A DNA stretch of 60,000 nucleotides. It comes from Takakia lepidozioides. Its lineage: Eukaryota; Streptophyta; Takakiopsida; Takakiales; Takakiaceae. The stretch is from assembly GCA_030704615.1 (NCBI GenBank), contig CM060734.1, positions 44,720,042 to 44,780,041 of the forward strand, in the 5' to 3' direction. Both the position numbers and the translations under genes were made by a program. Each line of letters opens with the position of its first letter. The first letter of the stretch is position 1. A model generated the notes under the pieces. That model made no database searches, was not told where the DNA came from, and worked only from the letters and a program-made list of their open reading frames with translations. Shown piece by piece: positions 50,483 to 60,000 of the stretch.

Positions 50483-51640
50483 CACTACTGTGTGGGAATG
50501 GTGGCGAAGTTTTACGGGTTTCGGAAACGCCCAACCGAGTGAGAGGGCGAATAAACGTGCTGTCAGCAAAGGAATGGGCCGTTGTCGCGCGGCTTTTACT
50601 CACCCATCCCTTTGCTATCCGAGGCGGAAACTCCAAGATAGAAGAGTTGGAAATCTCTAAGTACTCAGCCCGCTCAGAACAATCAGTCATGACCTACAGC
50701 TAGTGTATCATGGGGGTGTTTCCTATTTGTTTTCCTTCCCGCATTCATGTTAGCTAGTTACCTTACTGTTGGTAATTAAGTATCAGTTTGCTTCATCAAT
50801 TTATCGGATTCCATCAACTCATCAATTCATTCCACAGCTTCACTCAGATCTCTCTACACAGTGTGAGTATGAGGTGTGTATCAGATTAATATCTATCAAG
50901 TATCAGGCTGAAGCCATGGAGTCTCTAATCTGCTTTACATTACAATTCTACTGCCTGCATTCATTAAGCATCAATAGATCCTCCTCCTACTCCGTGCTCT
51001 CCCTCTTTCTGCTAAGAGATACGCTCTCTCCTCCTTTCCCCCAGTGATATCCGAAGTCTTCCCCAAGAAGTGCTCCTCCCACTCCTTCCAGCAGTGATTC
51101 CCCCCCGAAGTGATCTAAGAAAATCCCCTTTTTCAGTCCTTGCTCCTAGCTTTATCTTCCTACCTGTTGTTCTAACCGTTTCCCTCACTAACCGTTGTCC
51201 GTGAACTAACATGTTCCATTCGCAGGTGTTGTTCCCCACAGTCGTTCCCTGTCTTGCTATCCGTTCCCTATGGTCGTGACAGCTGTGTGAAGCTGTGACT
51301 GGCTGTGTGAAACTGTGACGGGCTGTGACCGGCTGTGTTGGGCTGTGACTGGCTGTGCGACTGTGTTTGGCTGTGACTGGCTGTGTGGATGTGTCGGCTG
51401 TGACGGGCTGTGTTGGCTGTGATGGGCTGTGTCGGGCTGTGACGAGCTGTGTTGACTGTGTCTGGCTGTGTCGGCTGTGTTGGACTGTGACGAGCTGTGT
51501 TGGCTGTGACGGGCTGTGTAACCCTCCCTAAAGTGCGCTGCTGTCACCCCTAATGCTCCTGTTGGTCTCAGTCTGTGCAAAAATTAAGGGTACTCCACAG
51601 ATTCCGTATAAGTGTCTAAGTCCCAGACAGTCCTCTAACA
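50483..51640 (-). mobile_element. 3' LTR of the large Tat-like gypsy element
   Basis: On the minus strand the LTR starts TGTTAGAGGA at 51640, directly after a polypurine tract. It includes a minisatellite (51281-51530) and then unique text shared with 13941-14445. Its end near 50483-50495 (CCCACA) meets the PPR pseudogene. Length is about 1.15 kb. Confidence 0.7.
51281..51530. repeat. GGCTGTG minisatellite in the LTR
   Basis: About 20 degenerate copies of a 9-12-bp unit (GGCTGTGAC, GGCTGTGTT, GAGCTGTGT). A related tract lies at 55885-56120 in the coding part of the same element. Confidence 0.9.
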
Positions 51641-51657
51641 TTACCCCTTCCCCTCTC
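51641..51657 (-). promoter_or_regulatory. Polypurine tract of the large gypsy element
   Basis: GAGAGGGGAAGGGGTAA on the minus strand immediately precedes TGTTAGAGG, the LTR start. Confidence 0.85.
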
Positions 51658-51678
51658 AAAAAGCCGTGTCCTCACGGT

Positions 51679-53796
51679 TTACTGATTGGGATTAGCAAAC
51701 CTTTGTGATCGAGCACCTTTCTGACGTTGAGAGTTTCGTGGCGGATTGTGTGTACGAGCCCGAGGTCTGTCACTGGTTGACGGAGATGATTGAACACTAC
51801 CTGGATATGTGAGGCCCTCTGGAGGCTGATATCGAGGTAACCTTTCAGGCATAGAAGACCCCCATCGCTTCTTTTCTGCCATCTGAACTGCATAGTCTTC
51901 TTCCATGTCAAAAGAGTCCGCTGAAGAAACGGTTGTATCAGAATCCTCATCGCCTCTCAGGTGTTTTAATTGTCGAACTTTTTGTGGAATCCTCTGAGGC
52001 ATACAATGTTGTCCTACCATGTCTGGAAGTTTATATTTTAAAACTTGTTGTAAACGCTGAATGGCAAAATTGGTGAAGACCCTGAGCTCCTTCTCTGTCC
52101 AGGTGAGTGGGGTACCAATGACTTGTGAATTGTGTAAGTATTTCCATGCCACTTGTCCCTTATAGAAAATATCATCAATGCCAAATTTCTGTGTCGACAA
52201 ATTGTTTCAGGCTGCATGAAACCATGAACAAATTTGAGAATCCTTTTGTATCATAACTTTTGCCTCATATAGGTACATATGAGGTGACACTGAAGGTAAG
52301 ACCCAATGATCCCCACTGGAATAACTCAGAAAGCGCGATTGCATCTTGTGCTGCTCAATGTGATAACGTACCAGAAAACAAGCAGCGTAGTATAACCCGC
52401 ATCCCATGACAATACTTGCGACCTCCTTGGTCTTGGTATAAATGAATCCATGTACAACTTGGAAAGCAATTAATTCCTTCAACATGGTACCTGCCTCATG
52501 CCAGTACTGTGCAAAATGATGATCCTCAATTGGTCGATTGTTCGGAAGAACTTTAGTCCTAGTTGCCACTGGCAGCCATATGCGCATGATTTGATAGTAA
52601 TGTGCCAATGACTGCGGAGGACTAAATTCTTTCCAAACCAAATCCAACACAATGGGAATTTGGTTGAAGGGCATAATCATAGCCCTACTGTACTCCCTTG
52701 CAGCTGGAGTTTTAGGTGGGTTAAAAGCAGCATTGTCCCATACGTCAGGCTGTGGTGGCTGTGGTGTTGCTGTAGTAACAACAGGGTCAGCTACTGGCAC
52801 AGTGACTTGTGCTGTTGGTGGCACTGGCTCTTGTATCATTGGCATCTCCTGCACCTGCTGTGAAGAAGATTGAAAAGCCAAAGTTCTGGCTTGTAAATAA
52901 GAAGCCATTAGCTGTTCCTCAGGTATATAGACTCTTTTGTCGATATCTGAAGTTAGGTCCTCCACTTGAGTCTGTAGTCCGTCTACATCCTCCTGTAACT
53001 CCGCTATCCTACTATAGACATTGTCTATAGTAATTGTGGCAATGTTCTGCACTTGCAGTCTGAGCTCATTCATCTCGTTTTGGGTGAGCTTTCGTGGTGC
53101 TTTGCCCTCCACTGGCCCTTGTGCTAACCAGACCTGCATAAGGTGGTTATCCACCAAGTTGCTTGTGGTTCCTCTGAGAGTGTGCTCCTCTCTGAGTTTG
53201 TACACATGTAACTGCTGTTGTAAAGCCTCCATGCGCTTCGCATGAGGTTCAACCAAATTCGCATAAGGAGCAAGCAGATTATTGGCTTCCTTCCAAGCTT
53301 TGTTAGTGACCGAGATTTCATTTCTATTGGCCATGACCGTTTGTTGCAACTCCAGGATGTGCCTCTCTTGGTCAGCTTCAACCTGCCTGTATTGCTTGAA
53401 AGTATCCTCATTGCGACAGATTGTATTCTTCATATCGACAATGAGTTTCATTTGCTCAACATTCTCTTCCTCTGCCTTCGTACATTTTTCCGCTTGACTG
53501 TTTATTTCTTTTGTAGATTGGTCAAGCATAGTTGTGAGTGTAGCACATTGTATGGCCATCCTGTCATGCACTGTCTGCAACTCCATATGTAGTGCATTTA
53601 CTTCTTGCAACTTGCTTTTATGCTTCACCTGCATTTGGTATAACTGTTGCTTATGTGCTTCGTGCAAGTGGTCTTGTGCGAGGCCTGCTTCAATCAATTG
53701 TTCCTTGGCCAACTGTACTCTCCAAGTCTTGCTGCATTTTGAGAGTGACCTCTTCATCGACCTTGTTTGCACACTCTGTGGCAAGTCGAGCCTCAA
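51679..53796 (-). CDS. Extra ORF of the large element, coiled-coil and C-terminal part
   Basis: One frame runs from 53796 to 51679 with a single TGA at 52207-52209; the text after it stays in the same frame (NNLSTQKFGIDDIFYKGQVAW). Residues about 30-200 are rich in Glu, Gln, Lys and Leu and look like a long coiled coil (LQEVNALHMELQTVHDRMA, KAEEENVEQMKLIVDM). A Pro/Val/Gln-rich linker (VPPTAQVTVPVADPVV) follows. A globular part (WKEFSPPQSLAHYYQIMRI, FAQYWHEAGTMLKELIAF) and a basic tail (RARTHNPPRNSQRQKGARSQ) come last. No known domain was recognised. It is probably the continuation of the frame 54829-53690 by a single shift. Confidence 0.6.
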
Positions 53797-54829
53797 ACTC
53801 TTTCCTGAGTTCCTCCCTCAAAGCTGCCAATTGAGTAGTGGGACCATGGGATTTGACATAAGTACCCAACAAATTCAGTGTCCTGCTTATGGAACTCATA
53901 AGCATAGCCTGTTGAGGGTCATCATGGTGAGCTTGCTGCTGTTCTCCCTGATCCTCAACAGTGTGATGCCTTACGAACCATTCAGGCCATTGGCCCACCA
54001 GATTTTCTTCCTGAACCACTTCATCCGTCACTGGTGCTGCAGTGTCTTGGCATTCTACCTGTGGTACCTCCGTCACAGGTGTGTGTATTATATGCGGCAT
54101 AGGGTTTCCCTTGGACAACCGTTGCACCTCCGGAATCACTGTGTCCTTGACCATACCAGAATATTCATAGAGAAGGTCCCCCTTCTCTGTAGTGGGAATA
54201 TCTAACCCTTCTTTTTCTAAATCAATTATTTCTGGTTGAACTGCATGGACAACTTGTGGTAACCTTGTGACAAGCCGATCCTCTGGCTGTGATGGCTGTG
54301 ATACTGAAGTAACTTCCTCTTCCCTCTCTGAAGGTCCTGCTTCCAGTAATAGCAGTTCTCTGTGCTGCTGTGCCCCTTCCTGCACAAAAACTTGGGAAAC
54401 ATTATCATGCGGATTCCGTGAAGCCAGTGGATCCGCCACTACAGTCTTTCCCCGCCTCTGTCTCTTATTCTCGGGTTGCCTTGCCAGTCCACCCTCACTG
54501 TGTGAAGAGCCTTGCTCTTCCATTGCAGTGGTTTCTGGCTCAAACACTCCCATCTCCTTTCTTTCTCGCGCATCAAGTATGCCAGAATCAAGAATTATTT
54601 GAGCAATGATTGGGCCAGACACTATGATAGGAGACTTTGCGGCAGTACCCTGTAATCTTTTCATCTCCTCTACCAGTGCGTTGTACATTATGTCCGCCCA
54701 TTCTACCTCTTCTCCTCTCAGGGCTTTGAGTATTTCCTCTGTGAAGGATCTGCTCAAATACTGTTGGTTCTGTTTCATGGCAAACAGAACGTTCAATACC
54801 TGGCCTACCTCCTTTAGCCCTGGGTACAC
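53690..54829 (-). CDS. Extra ORF of the large element, N-terminal part
   Basis: This frame has 379 codons. It starts in VYPGLKEVGQVLNVLFAMKQ and continues with SFTEEILKALRGEEVEWADI. A long acidic, low-complexity region follows (QPENKRQRRGKTVVADPL has a possible nuclear signal), then AALREELRKEFEARLATE as the start of a coiled coil. Upstream in another frame (about 55000-54830) comes GVELVITPLYLQQLFRLPAG, which looks like the true beginning, so a frameshift near 54830 is likely. The GVEL-x-ITP-x-x-L-x-x-L-F-x-LPAG pattern faintly recalls the putative plant transposon protein domain of other gypsy elements; this is weak. Confidence 0.55.
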   Translation of the reverse strand: MYPGLKEVGQVLNVLFAMKQNQQYLSRSFTEEILKALRGEEVEWADIMYNALVEEMKRLQGTAAKSPIIVSGPIIAQIILDSGILDARERKEMGVFEPETTAMEEQGSSHSEGGLARQPENKRQRRGKTVVADPLASRNPHDNVSQVFVQEGAQQHRELLLLEAGPSEREEEVTSVSQPSQPEDRLVTRLPQVVHAVQPEIIDLEKEGLDIPTTEKGDLLYEYSGMVKDTVIPEVQRLSKGNPMPHIIHTPVTEVPQVECQDTAAPVTDEVVQEENLVGQWPEWFVRHHTVEDQGEQQQAHHDDPQQAMLMSSISRTLNLLGTYVKSHGPTTQLAALREELRKEFEARLATECANKVDEEVTLKMQQDLESTVGQGTID

Positions 54830-55100
54830 GGCCTTGGTACAAGCATAACCTGAGTTTTAAAGAAACTCCCTTCTTGGAATAAGTCCCCTATTTGCAGTCT
54901 TGCCCTGTGCTCCTCCACATGCACCTGGCCTGCTGGCAATCGAAACAATTGCTGTAGGTATAGGGGAGTAATTACTAATTCAACTCCCTTCACCGTTGTT
55001 GCTCATGTCCTTGGCTCAAAGTTCTGCAAGAATTGTAACATGTACTGTCTATGGTGCAATGTCCAATCTTTGCTTTGCAATCCTTGCAATCTCAGCTCCT

Positions 55101-55874
55101 TCAGTATTGTATCGCCTGTGGGGTAGCAATCGTTTGTTTCTGCAGAATTGTGGTGCTCTTCACCCTGATTTCCTCCATTCCTCTCACTCTCTTCATTCTA
55201 GACCCACAGAAATGTTTTGGCTGTAACAATTGAAGAAATGCCTGTAGTGCACAAAGCATAAACGTATGGTTGCCACAAAAAGCTATGGGTAATTTCTTGT
55301 GCGGGGCTTGCAAGCATCGCTCAAGAGAAAAGATCCGCTCTGTTGTTTCGTCCCTATGCCACTGCGTAAGTAATATTGCGAGCGTATAGTCTGTTAGTTC
55401 CTCCATAGCTTCAAAGCTATAGCATTGATGGTTTGTCCCGTCGAGACGCCCGTTACTCAGAACGACGCCGACTCTTGCGCTTAATTTCCCTCCAATTTCT
55501 TGATCCCTTCTCTGGCTTTCTATTGGCTGTAACCGCTGTGACTGGATTTTAGATTTAATTTTCTTTAGTGGACTTTCCCTGCTGGACTGTCCACTAGGAT
55601 AACACATGTGACAAGAATTTCGCTTTTCTGTACTTGCCGTTTGTTCTGTTGCTCCTTTTCTGTATTCATTAATGGGCCCGCCATTCATCCAATTTGACGC
55701 ACTGATTAGGTATTTTGACGGCCATTCTTGTCCCCTTTCTTGATGACATCCGTTCTTGCACTTCCTTCTCAGCTGTGTGTTGCGCCTTGACTTCCACGTG
55801 TCCCTTTGTAAACTGGCTTCCGTCCTTTCTTCTGCCGGCCATTTTACTGAAGTTATCATGCGTCCACCTGTCAC
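55101..55874 (-). CDS. Open frame between minisatellite and extra ORF of the large element
   Basis: It has 257 codons without a recognised domain. The first half is basic and polar (KWPAEERTEASLQRDTWKSRR); the second has AMEELTDYTLAILLTQWHRDE and LCALQAFLQLLQPKHF. It is on the element strand, between the pol end and the extra ORF, so it may be part of the extra region or a spliced leader. Confidence 0.35.
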   Translation of the reverse strand: MTGGRMITSVKWPAEERTEASLQRDTWKSRRNTQLRRKCKNGCHQERGQEWPSKYLISASNWMNGGPINEYRKGATEQTASTEKRNSCHMCYPSGQSSRESPLKKIKSKIQSQRLQPIESQRRDQEIGGKLSARVGVVLSNGRLDGTNHQCYSFEAMEELTDYTLAILLTQWHRDETTERIFSLERCLQAPHKKLPIAFCGNHTFMLCALQAFLQLLQPKHFCGSRMKRVRGMEEIRVKSTTILQKQTIATPQAIQY

Positions 55875-55884
55875 TGATTCTATG

Positions 55885-56120
55885 GATTGTGTAACCCTAG
55901 TAGGCTGTGTTAAGCTGTGATAGGTTGTGTCATACTGTGGTATGTCGTGATAGGCTGTGATACACTGTGGTAAGCTGTGATAGGCTGTGACACGCTGTGG
56001 TAGGTCGTGATAGGCTGTGTTGCGCCGTGCTGGGTGTGATATGCTGTGTTACGTCGTGATGGGCTGTGATAGGCTGTGTCACGTCGTGATGGGCTGTGAT
56101 AGGCTGTGTCGCGCCTGTTC
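55885..56120. repeat. GGCTGTGAT minisatellite at the end of pol
   Basis: About 20 degenerate units of GGCTGTGATA / GTCGTGATG / GGCTGTGTCACG. In the integrase frame it encodes a tail of Thr/His/Ser/Gln-rich repeats (TQPITAHHDV twice in a row). Confidence 0.9.
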
Positions 56121-57385
56121 TGTCCGCCCTGGTCATATATGCTCGGCCTAGCGACAAGTGCTCCATACTCCGTTGGTAACACTGGCGCAGCCCGTGACTG
56201 CTTTGCGTTTCAACATGCAAATCATGCTGCAATGGTTTGTCATGGATACCACTGTACCCCTTCAACTTATTAGCATTGACTCTTCCCAGCATCTCTTTGT
56301 TAATGGTTTGTAACATGGCGGTGTTGTTATCATACATCTTTTGTATGACATAAGGTCCTTTCCATGGTGATTTAAGCTTAGAAGCTTTAATCTTTCCCTT
56401 CTTCTGCAACCATAGAACCAAATCTCCCGTCTTAAAAGTCTTTAACTTGCCTTCATCAAACTGTTCCTTCCTCTTCATCTGAATTCTGGTCATATTATCA
56501 GCTGCATCAGCACGTACTTCTTCCACATGGTATAATTCATGTTTCCTGACTTTAATGGAATCTTGCAATTCCATTCTCTTTCCCCATTCCGTTCTCATGG
56601 TAGGTAACAGGAATTCCACTGGAAGTAAGGCTTCCATACCATAAACTAATTGGAATGGTGTATACTTAGTGGTGACTTTATATGAAGTCTGTATGACCAC
56701 AAAGCTGTCAGCAGCTTTGTATCCCAATCCGTTCTGTTTGCATTGACTATCTTAGCCAAGATAGTACATAGTATTTTGTTGGTAGCCTCTGCCTGCCCAT
56801 TACCCTGTGGGTAATATGTTGTACTCTTCCTATGCACAATCATGAACTCTTTAGTCAACAATTCAATGGTCTCATTAATGAAGTGACTTCCTTGATCACT
56901 GATAAATTCCAAGGGACAGCCAAATCGTGTAAGTATGTTCTCATACAGAAACCTTGCTGTGGACTTGGCTGTGTTGTCCCTCAAAGCTTTAGCTTCCACC
57001 CACTTCGTAGTATAATCAGTGGCTGTAATTATGTACCTGTTCTGTGTATTCTTGGCTGGTGGGTTAATTGGTCCAACAAAGTCTAGTCCCCATTTCTGAA
57101 ATGGTTCCGTAGGCATTGTAGGATGCAAAGACATTTTCCCAGATCTCTGCAAAGGTCCAGCCTCTGACATTCATCACAACTCTGACAATACTTGTGTACA
57201 TCTTTGAACAAAGTAGGCCACCAGTAACCTGCATGTAGTATTTTCCTGCTGGTAGTCTCTTCTCCAAAATGACCTCCTGCCACTCCTTTATGAACTTCCT
57301 CCAAAACTTTATTAACTTCATGGTGGTATAAGCATCGTTTCAGCACTCCATCTGGTCCTAGCTTATACATTCTGCTCCCTACCAT
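55930..57385 (-). pseudogene. Integrase of the large gypsy element with a repeat-coded tail
   Basis: The H2C2 domain (HKGVAGGHFGEETTSRKIL, GYWWPTLFKDVHKYCQSCDEC) leads to the core: WGLDFVGPINPPAKNTQN with Asp, FISDQGSHFINETI with Asp and YYPQGNGQAEATNKIL with Glu, so the DDE triad is present. The C-terminus (ELYHVEEVRADAADNMTR, GDLVLWLQKKGKIKASKL, GPYVIQKMYDNN) follows after frameshifts at about 57120 and 56690. From about 56120 the frame continues through the minisatellite to a stop near 55930, giving a repeat tail of about 60 residues. Confidence 0.85.
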
Positions 57386-57489
57386 AGTGTAAGGTAGAGC
57401 CTTGATAGCAATTCTCTTTCTCTGCTCCTTTCCATAACTTGGTGGGCACTGACCATGAGCAAGGTAGTATCTGATTGGCCACTGCCAAT

Positions 57490-57943
57490 CTAACCAGTCA
57501 TCTGCACTTCCTGCACCTCCACTGTAAATAGACTCGCATCTGGTAATTGATCATCTACTCCCGTGGCTGGTTCTCCTGTTGATAACCTTGACAAGTGATC
57601 CGCCACAAGATGCAGTCTCCCAGGCTTGTAAACAACCTCGAACTCAAACTCGTGCAAGATTATTAACCATCTTGCTATTCTTCCGCTTATCAGAGGTTTG
57701 TTTACCAGGTATATCAGAGCCTGGTGATCCACATAGAACATAAACTTCTTGCCCAACAGGTAATGCCTGAATTTCTTCACTGCATAGATCATTGCCAATG
57801 CTTCTCTTTCCGTTGTGCTATAATTTCTTTCGGCATTGTTCATCAATCGGCTAGCATAGTACACAGGTGAATCTATCCTTCCTGTACATTTTGGGCTAAC
57901 ACCGCTCCTAGTGCTTCTCCAGAAGCATCACAGTGAACATGAA
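57490..57943 (-). pseudogene. RNase H of the large gypsy element
   Basis: The minus strand reads HCDASGEALGAVLAQNVQ at the edge of the gap, then YYASRLMNNAERNYSTTEREALAMIYAVKKFRHYLLG, FYVDHQALIYLVNKP and LVADHLSRL. All RNase H blocks are visible. The upstream end is lost in the N gap. Confidence 0.85.
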
Positions 57944-58443
57944 NNNNNNNNNNNNNNNNNNNNNNNNNNNNNNNNNNNNNNNNNNNNNNNNNNNNNNNNN
58001 NNNNNNNNNNNNNNNNNNNNNNNNNNNNNNNNNNNNNNNNNNNNNNNNNNNNNNNNNNNNNNNNNNNNNNNNNNNNNNNNNNNNNNNNNNNNNNNNNNNN
58101 NNNNNNNNNNNNNNNNNNNNNNNNNNNNNNNNNNNNNNNNNNNNNNNNNNNNNNNNNNNNNNNNNNNNNNNNNNNNNNNNNNNNNNNNNNNNNNNNNNNN
58201 NNNNNNNNNNNNNNNNNNNNNNNNNNNNNNNNNNNNNNNNNNNNNNNNNNNNNNNNNNNNNNNNNNNNNNNNNNNNNNNNNNNNNNNNNNNNNNNNNNNN
58301 NNNNNNNNNNNNNNNNNNNNNNNNNNNNNNNNNNNNNNNNNNNNNNNNNNNNNNNNNNNNNNNNNNNNNNNNNNNNNNNNNNNNNNNNNNNNNNNNNNNN
58401 NNNNNNNNNNNNNNNNNNNNNNNNNNNNNNNNNNNNNNNNNNN
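57944..58443. other. Assembly gap (500 N)
   Basis: Exactly 500 N bases. The size is probably a placeholder. The gap falls between the RT active site and RNase H, where about 250-300 codons are expected. Confidence 1.
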
Positions 58444-59330
58444 TTCCTGGGATCCACAAGAAGTCCCTCTTACACACAATGGTGCCCAGAAGCACCCTGA
58501 GTTCACACAGAAAGTACACTTCTCTGGATTCAGGCCCAGACCTCTCATCCTGCATCTGGCCAGACATAAACTCCAATTTATGCAAGTGCTCATTCTTAGA
58601 GCTGTACACACTGAAATCATCCAAGAACACTGCATGAAATCATCCAGATACTCATGAAAGATTCACTTATCACTCTCTGAAAGGTCGCTGGTGCATTTAC
58701 AAAAGTCAAAGGGCATGACTTGTATGCATAAGCACCCCAGTTTGTGATGGTGTTTGAAAGCTGTTTTCTTGGTCTCCTTCTGCCACTTGCACTGATTATA
58801 ACCACTGAAGCCATCCATGAATGAGTACCATCTCATGGCCTGCCACAGTGTCTCGACTGCTTCTGTGAATGGCAAAGGGAAAGGATTTTTCTTGACAAGC
58901 ATTCAGCTTCTTGTAGTTCACACAAACTCTTAGTTTACCATCTGGGGGGAACTATCACAATGGGTGACACCCAAGTTGTATATTCTATTGGGTATATAAA
59001 CTTAGCCTCAGCCAACTTCTTGATCTCTTCTAGTGGATTCATCTGTACCTGCCTGCTTGATTGGTATGACCCGGTTCCAGTTCAATCTTATGTGACAGAT
59101 TTCAGGTGGTATTCCTTTTAAATCCTCATACGCTCCAAGCAAATACTCTCTGTATTTGATGAACAAACTCTTAGCTTCTTCAAAGAATTCTGGCTCCAAA
59201 TCAGCTCCTACCTTCACCATCCTTGGTTCTCTCTTTAGTTCCAACACTTTCACTTCACTCACTTGCTCAGCAGCTGTGATTGTCCAACCAGTCAGCCACT
59301 TCATCCTTTAAACTCACACTGGCTAGTTCC
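58444..59330 (-). pseudogene. Reverse transcriptase of the large gypsy element
   Basis: From 59304: FEEAKSLFIKYREYLLGAYEDLKGIPPEI, then NPFPLPFTEAVETLWQA, FMDGFSGYNQ, and FLDDFSVYSSKNEHLHKLE with the active site FLDD (Phe for the usual Tyr). Frames change at about 59010, 58900 and 58660, so it is broken. The remaining part of RT lies in the N gap. Confidence 0.85.
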
Positions 59331-59586
59331 TCTAGGATTTCCATTTTTCTTCTTTTCTTTTTTTCTCATAGAAATGTGATGGGTAACTGCTGGTTTCCTC
59401 ATCAATCGGTGTGTGACACTACACCACATCAGTACCCCTTAAACAACTTAGGCCTTCAGCGCATCTCTGCAACCTGCTCCCACTCTGGGTGTGCAGCAAA
59501 CAGGGTAGCTTCCTGCTCTTCATCCAGTCCTCATCTCCAGTCATACTCTCTGACTCCTCGAGGTCTTCTCGTAGCTAGGTCATCTA

Positions 59587-60000
59587 CTAGATTTCTTTGT
59601 GGTAATTTGTATCTCGTGTATTCCCTATGCACGTTAGTAACTGAGAATTCCAGTCATGGATACCCTGGGCCTGTTTCACCAGGACGTACCAATAATAAGG
59701 AGAGTAAGCCTCCATGACTTCATTCATCTTCAACAAGTTACTGTGATCATAAAGATCATCTTCTGTATTGTATTTAACTCCTCTTATTAATCCCAATGGC
59801 TGCTACTTCTTTGTGTGCCATTGTTAATGTTAAATGGGGCTGGTTTCAATGTTACTTGACCAAGTTCTTCCTTTAATTGGTTGTCATGATAGTTACTCCA
59901 GAACCTCCATCTATAAGTATATCAGTTAGTCTGTGTTTCCAATTATCAATTGGATTACTGGCATAGAAGATCATCAAGTCCATGACTGTTTTCGCCCTTC
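59587..60000 (-). pseudogene. Protease region of the large gypsy element, cut by window end
   Basis: The minus strand encodes TDILIDGGSGVTIM (about 59920-59880) with the active-site triad DGG, as in several plant non-chromovirus gypsy lineages, then GLIRGVKYNTEDDLYDHS. Frameshifts are present. The stretch 59330-59587 has no clear frame. Confidence 0.65.

Larger units (their letters stand above)
51640..60000 (-). mobile_element. Large Ty3/gypsy (Tat-like) element, partial, with an extra coding region
   Basis: Reading the minus strand from 60000: protease, RT, a 500-N gap, RNase H, integrase, a minisatellite, then about 4.2 kb of further coding text, polypurine tract and 3' LTR. No chromodomain is present, and the protease triad is of the DGG type. 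An element with a long extra region after integrase resembles the layout of Tat/Athila-type plant elements. Gag and the 5' LTR lie outside the window. Confidence 0.85.

Noticed and set aside
51281-51530. Possible CRISPR-like array
   Set aside because: The units are 9-12 bp and degenerate, without spacers; it is a minisatellite.
57911-58657. Long open frames across the N gap
   Set aside because: They are artefacts of translating N.

Overview
The window looks like repeat-rich nuclear DNA of a land plant. It has one spliced gene of a plant family, PPR genes of the PLS/E/DYW type, a chromodomain Ty3/gypsy element (chromovirus), LINEs with plant-style ORF1 and ORF2 and a hAT-type MITE. The many near-identical PPR modules and the mixture of retroelement lineages, one of them unlike the usual angiosperm types, suggest a seed-free vascular plant, most likely a fern. 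That is inference; no species can be named from the sequence alone. A run of exactly 500 N (57944-58443) is an assembly gap.

Layout. 0.1-1.1 kb: inverted-repeat arms around the 3' part of a LINE. 2.0-4.1 kb: Ty3/gypsy remnant (+) with a dUTPase-like domain before the reverse transcriptase (RT). 4.4-7.9 kb: chromovirus copy 1 (+), cut in its integrase and joined to a LINE on the - strand (7.9-10.9 kb). 11.9-12.4 kb: a SINE-like repeat, with a second copy at 47.3 kb. 12.66-14.45 kb: a mosaic of PPR, gag, PPR and LTR fragments. 14.8-17 kb: LINE-type scraps and simple repeats. 18.5-24.4 kb: the only clearly intact host gene found, a Gag1-like clamp (DUF4050) family gene on the - strand, whose introns hold LINE pieces, one of them internally inverted. 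27.1-28.1 kb: three tandem ~190-bp units split by a hAT MITE. 28.9-31.1 kb: a gypsy LTR, primer-binding site and gag-pro region with an internal inversion. 31.1-36.8 kb: chromovirus copy 2 (-), with a duplicated RT-RNase H block and an extra 3' ORF. 36.8-38.3 kb: a broken Myb/SANT-like gene. 38.4-46 kb: AT-rich DNA with piggyBac, short-chain dehydrogenase and Crypton-like fragments and an intact 277-codon ORF for an unrecognised Cys/His-repeat protein. 48.3-50.45 kb: a PPR-E-DYW pseudogene built of duplicated modules. 50.5-60 kb: the 3' LTR, a long extra coding region, integrase, RNase H, RT and protease of a very large Ty3/gypsy element (-) that runs out of the window.

Nearly all coding sequence is retroelement pol/gag, mostly with stops or frameshifts. 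The points most worth a second look are the dUTPase-like domain, the in-frame duplicated RT-RNase H block, the ATGA-coupled extra ORF of the chromovirus, the >1000-codon extra region of the large element together with its paired minisatellites, and the Cys/His-repeat protein.
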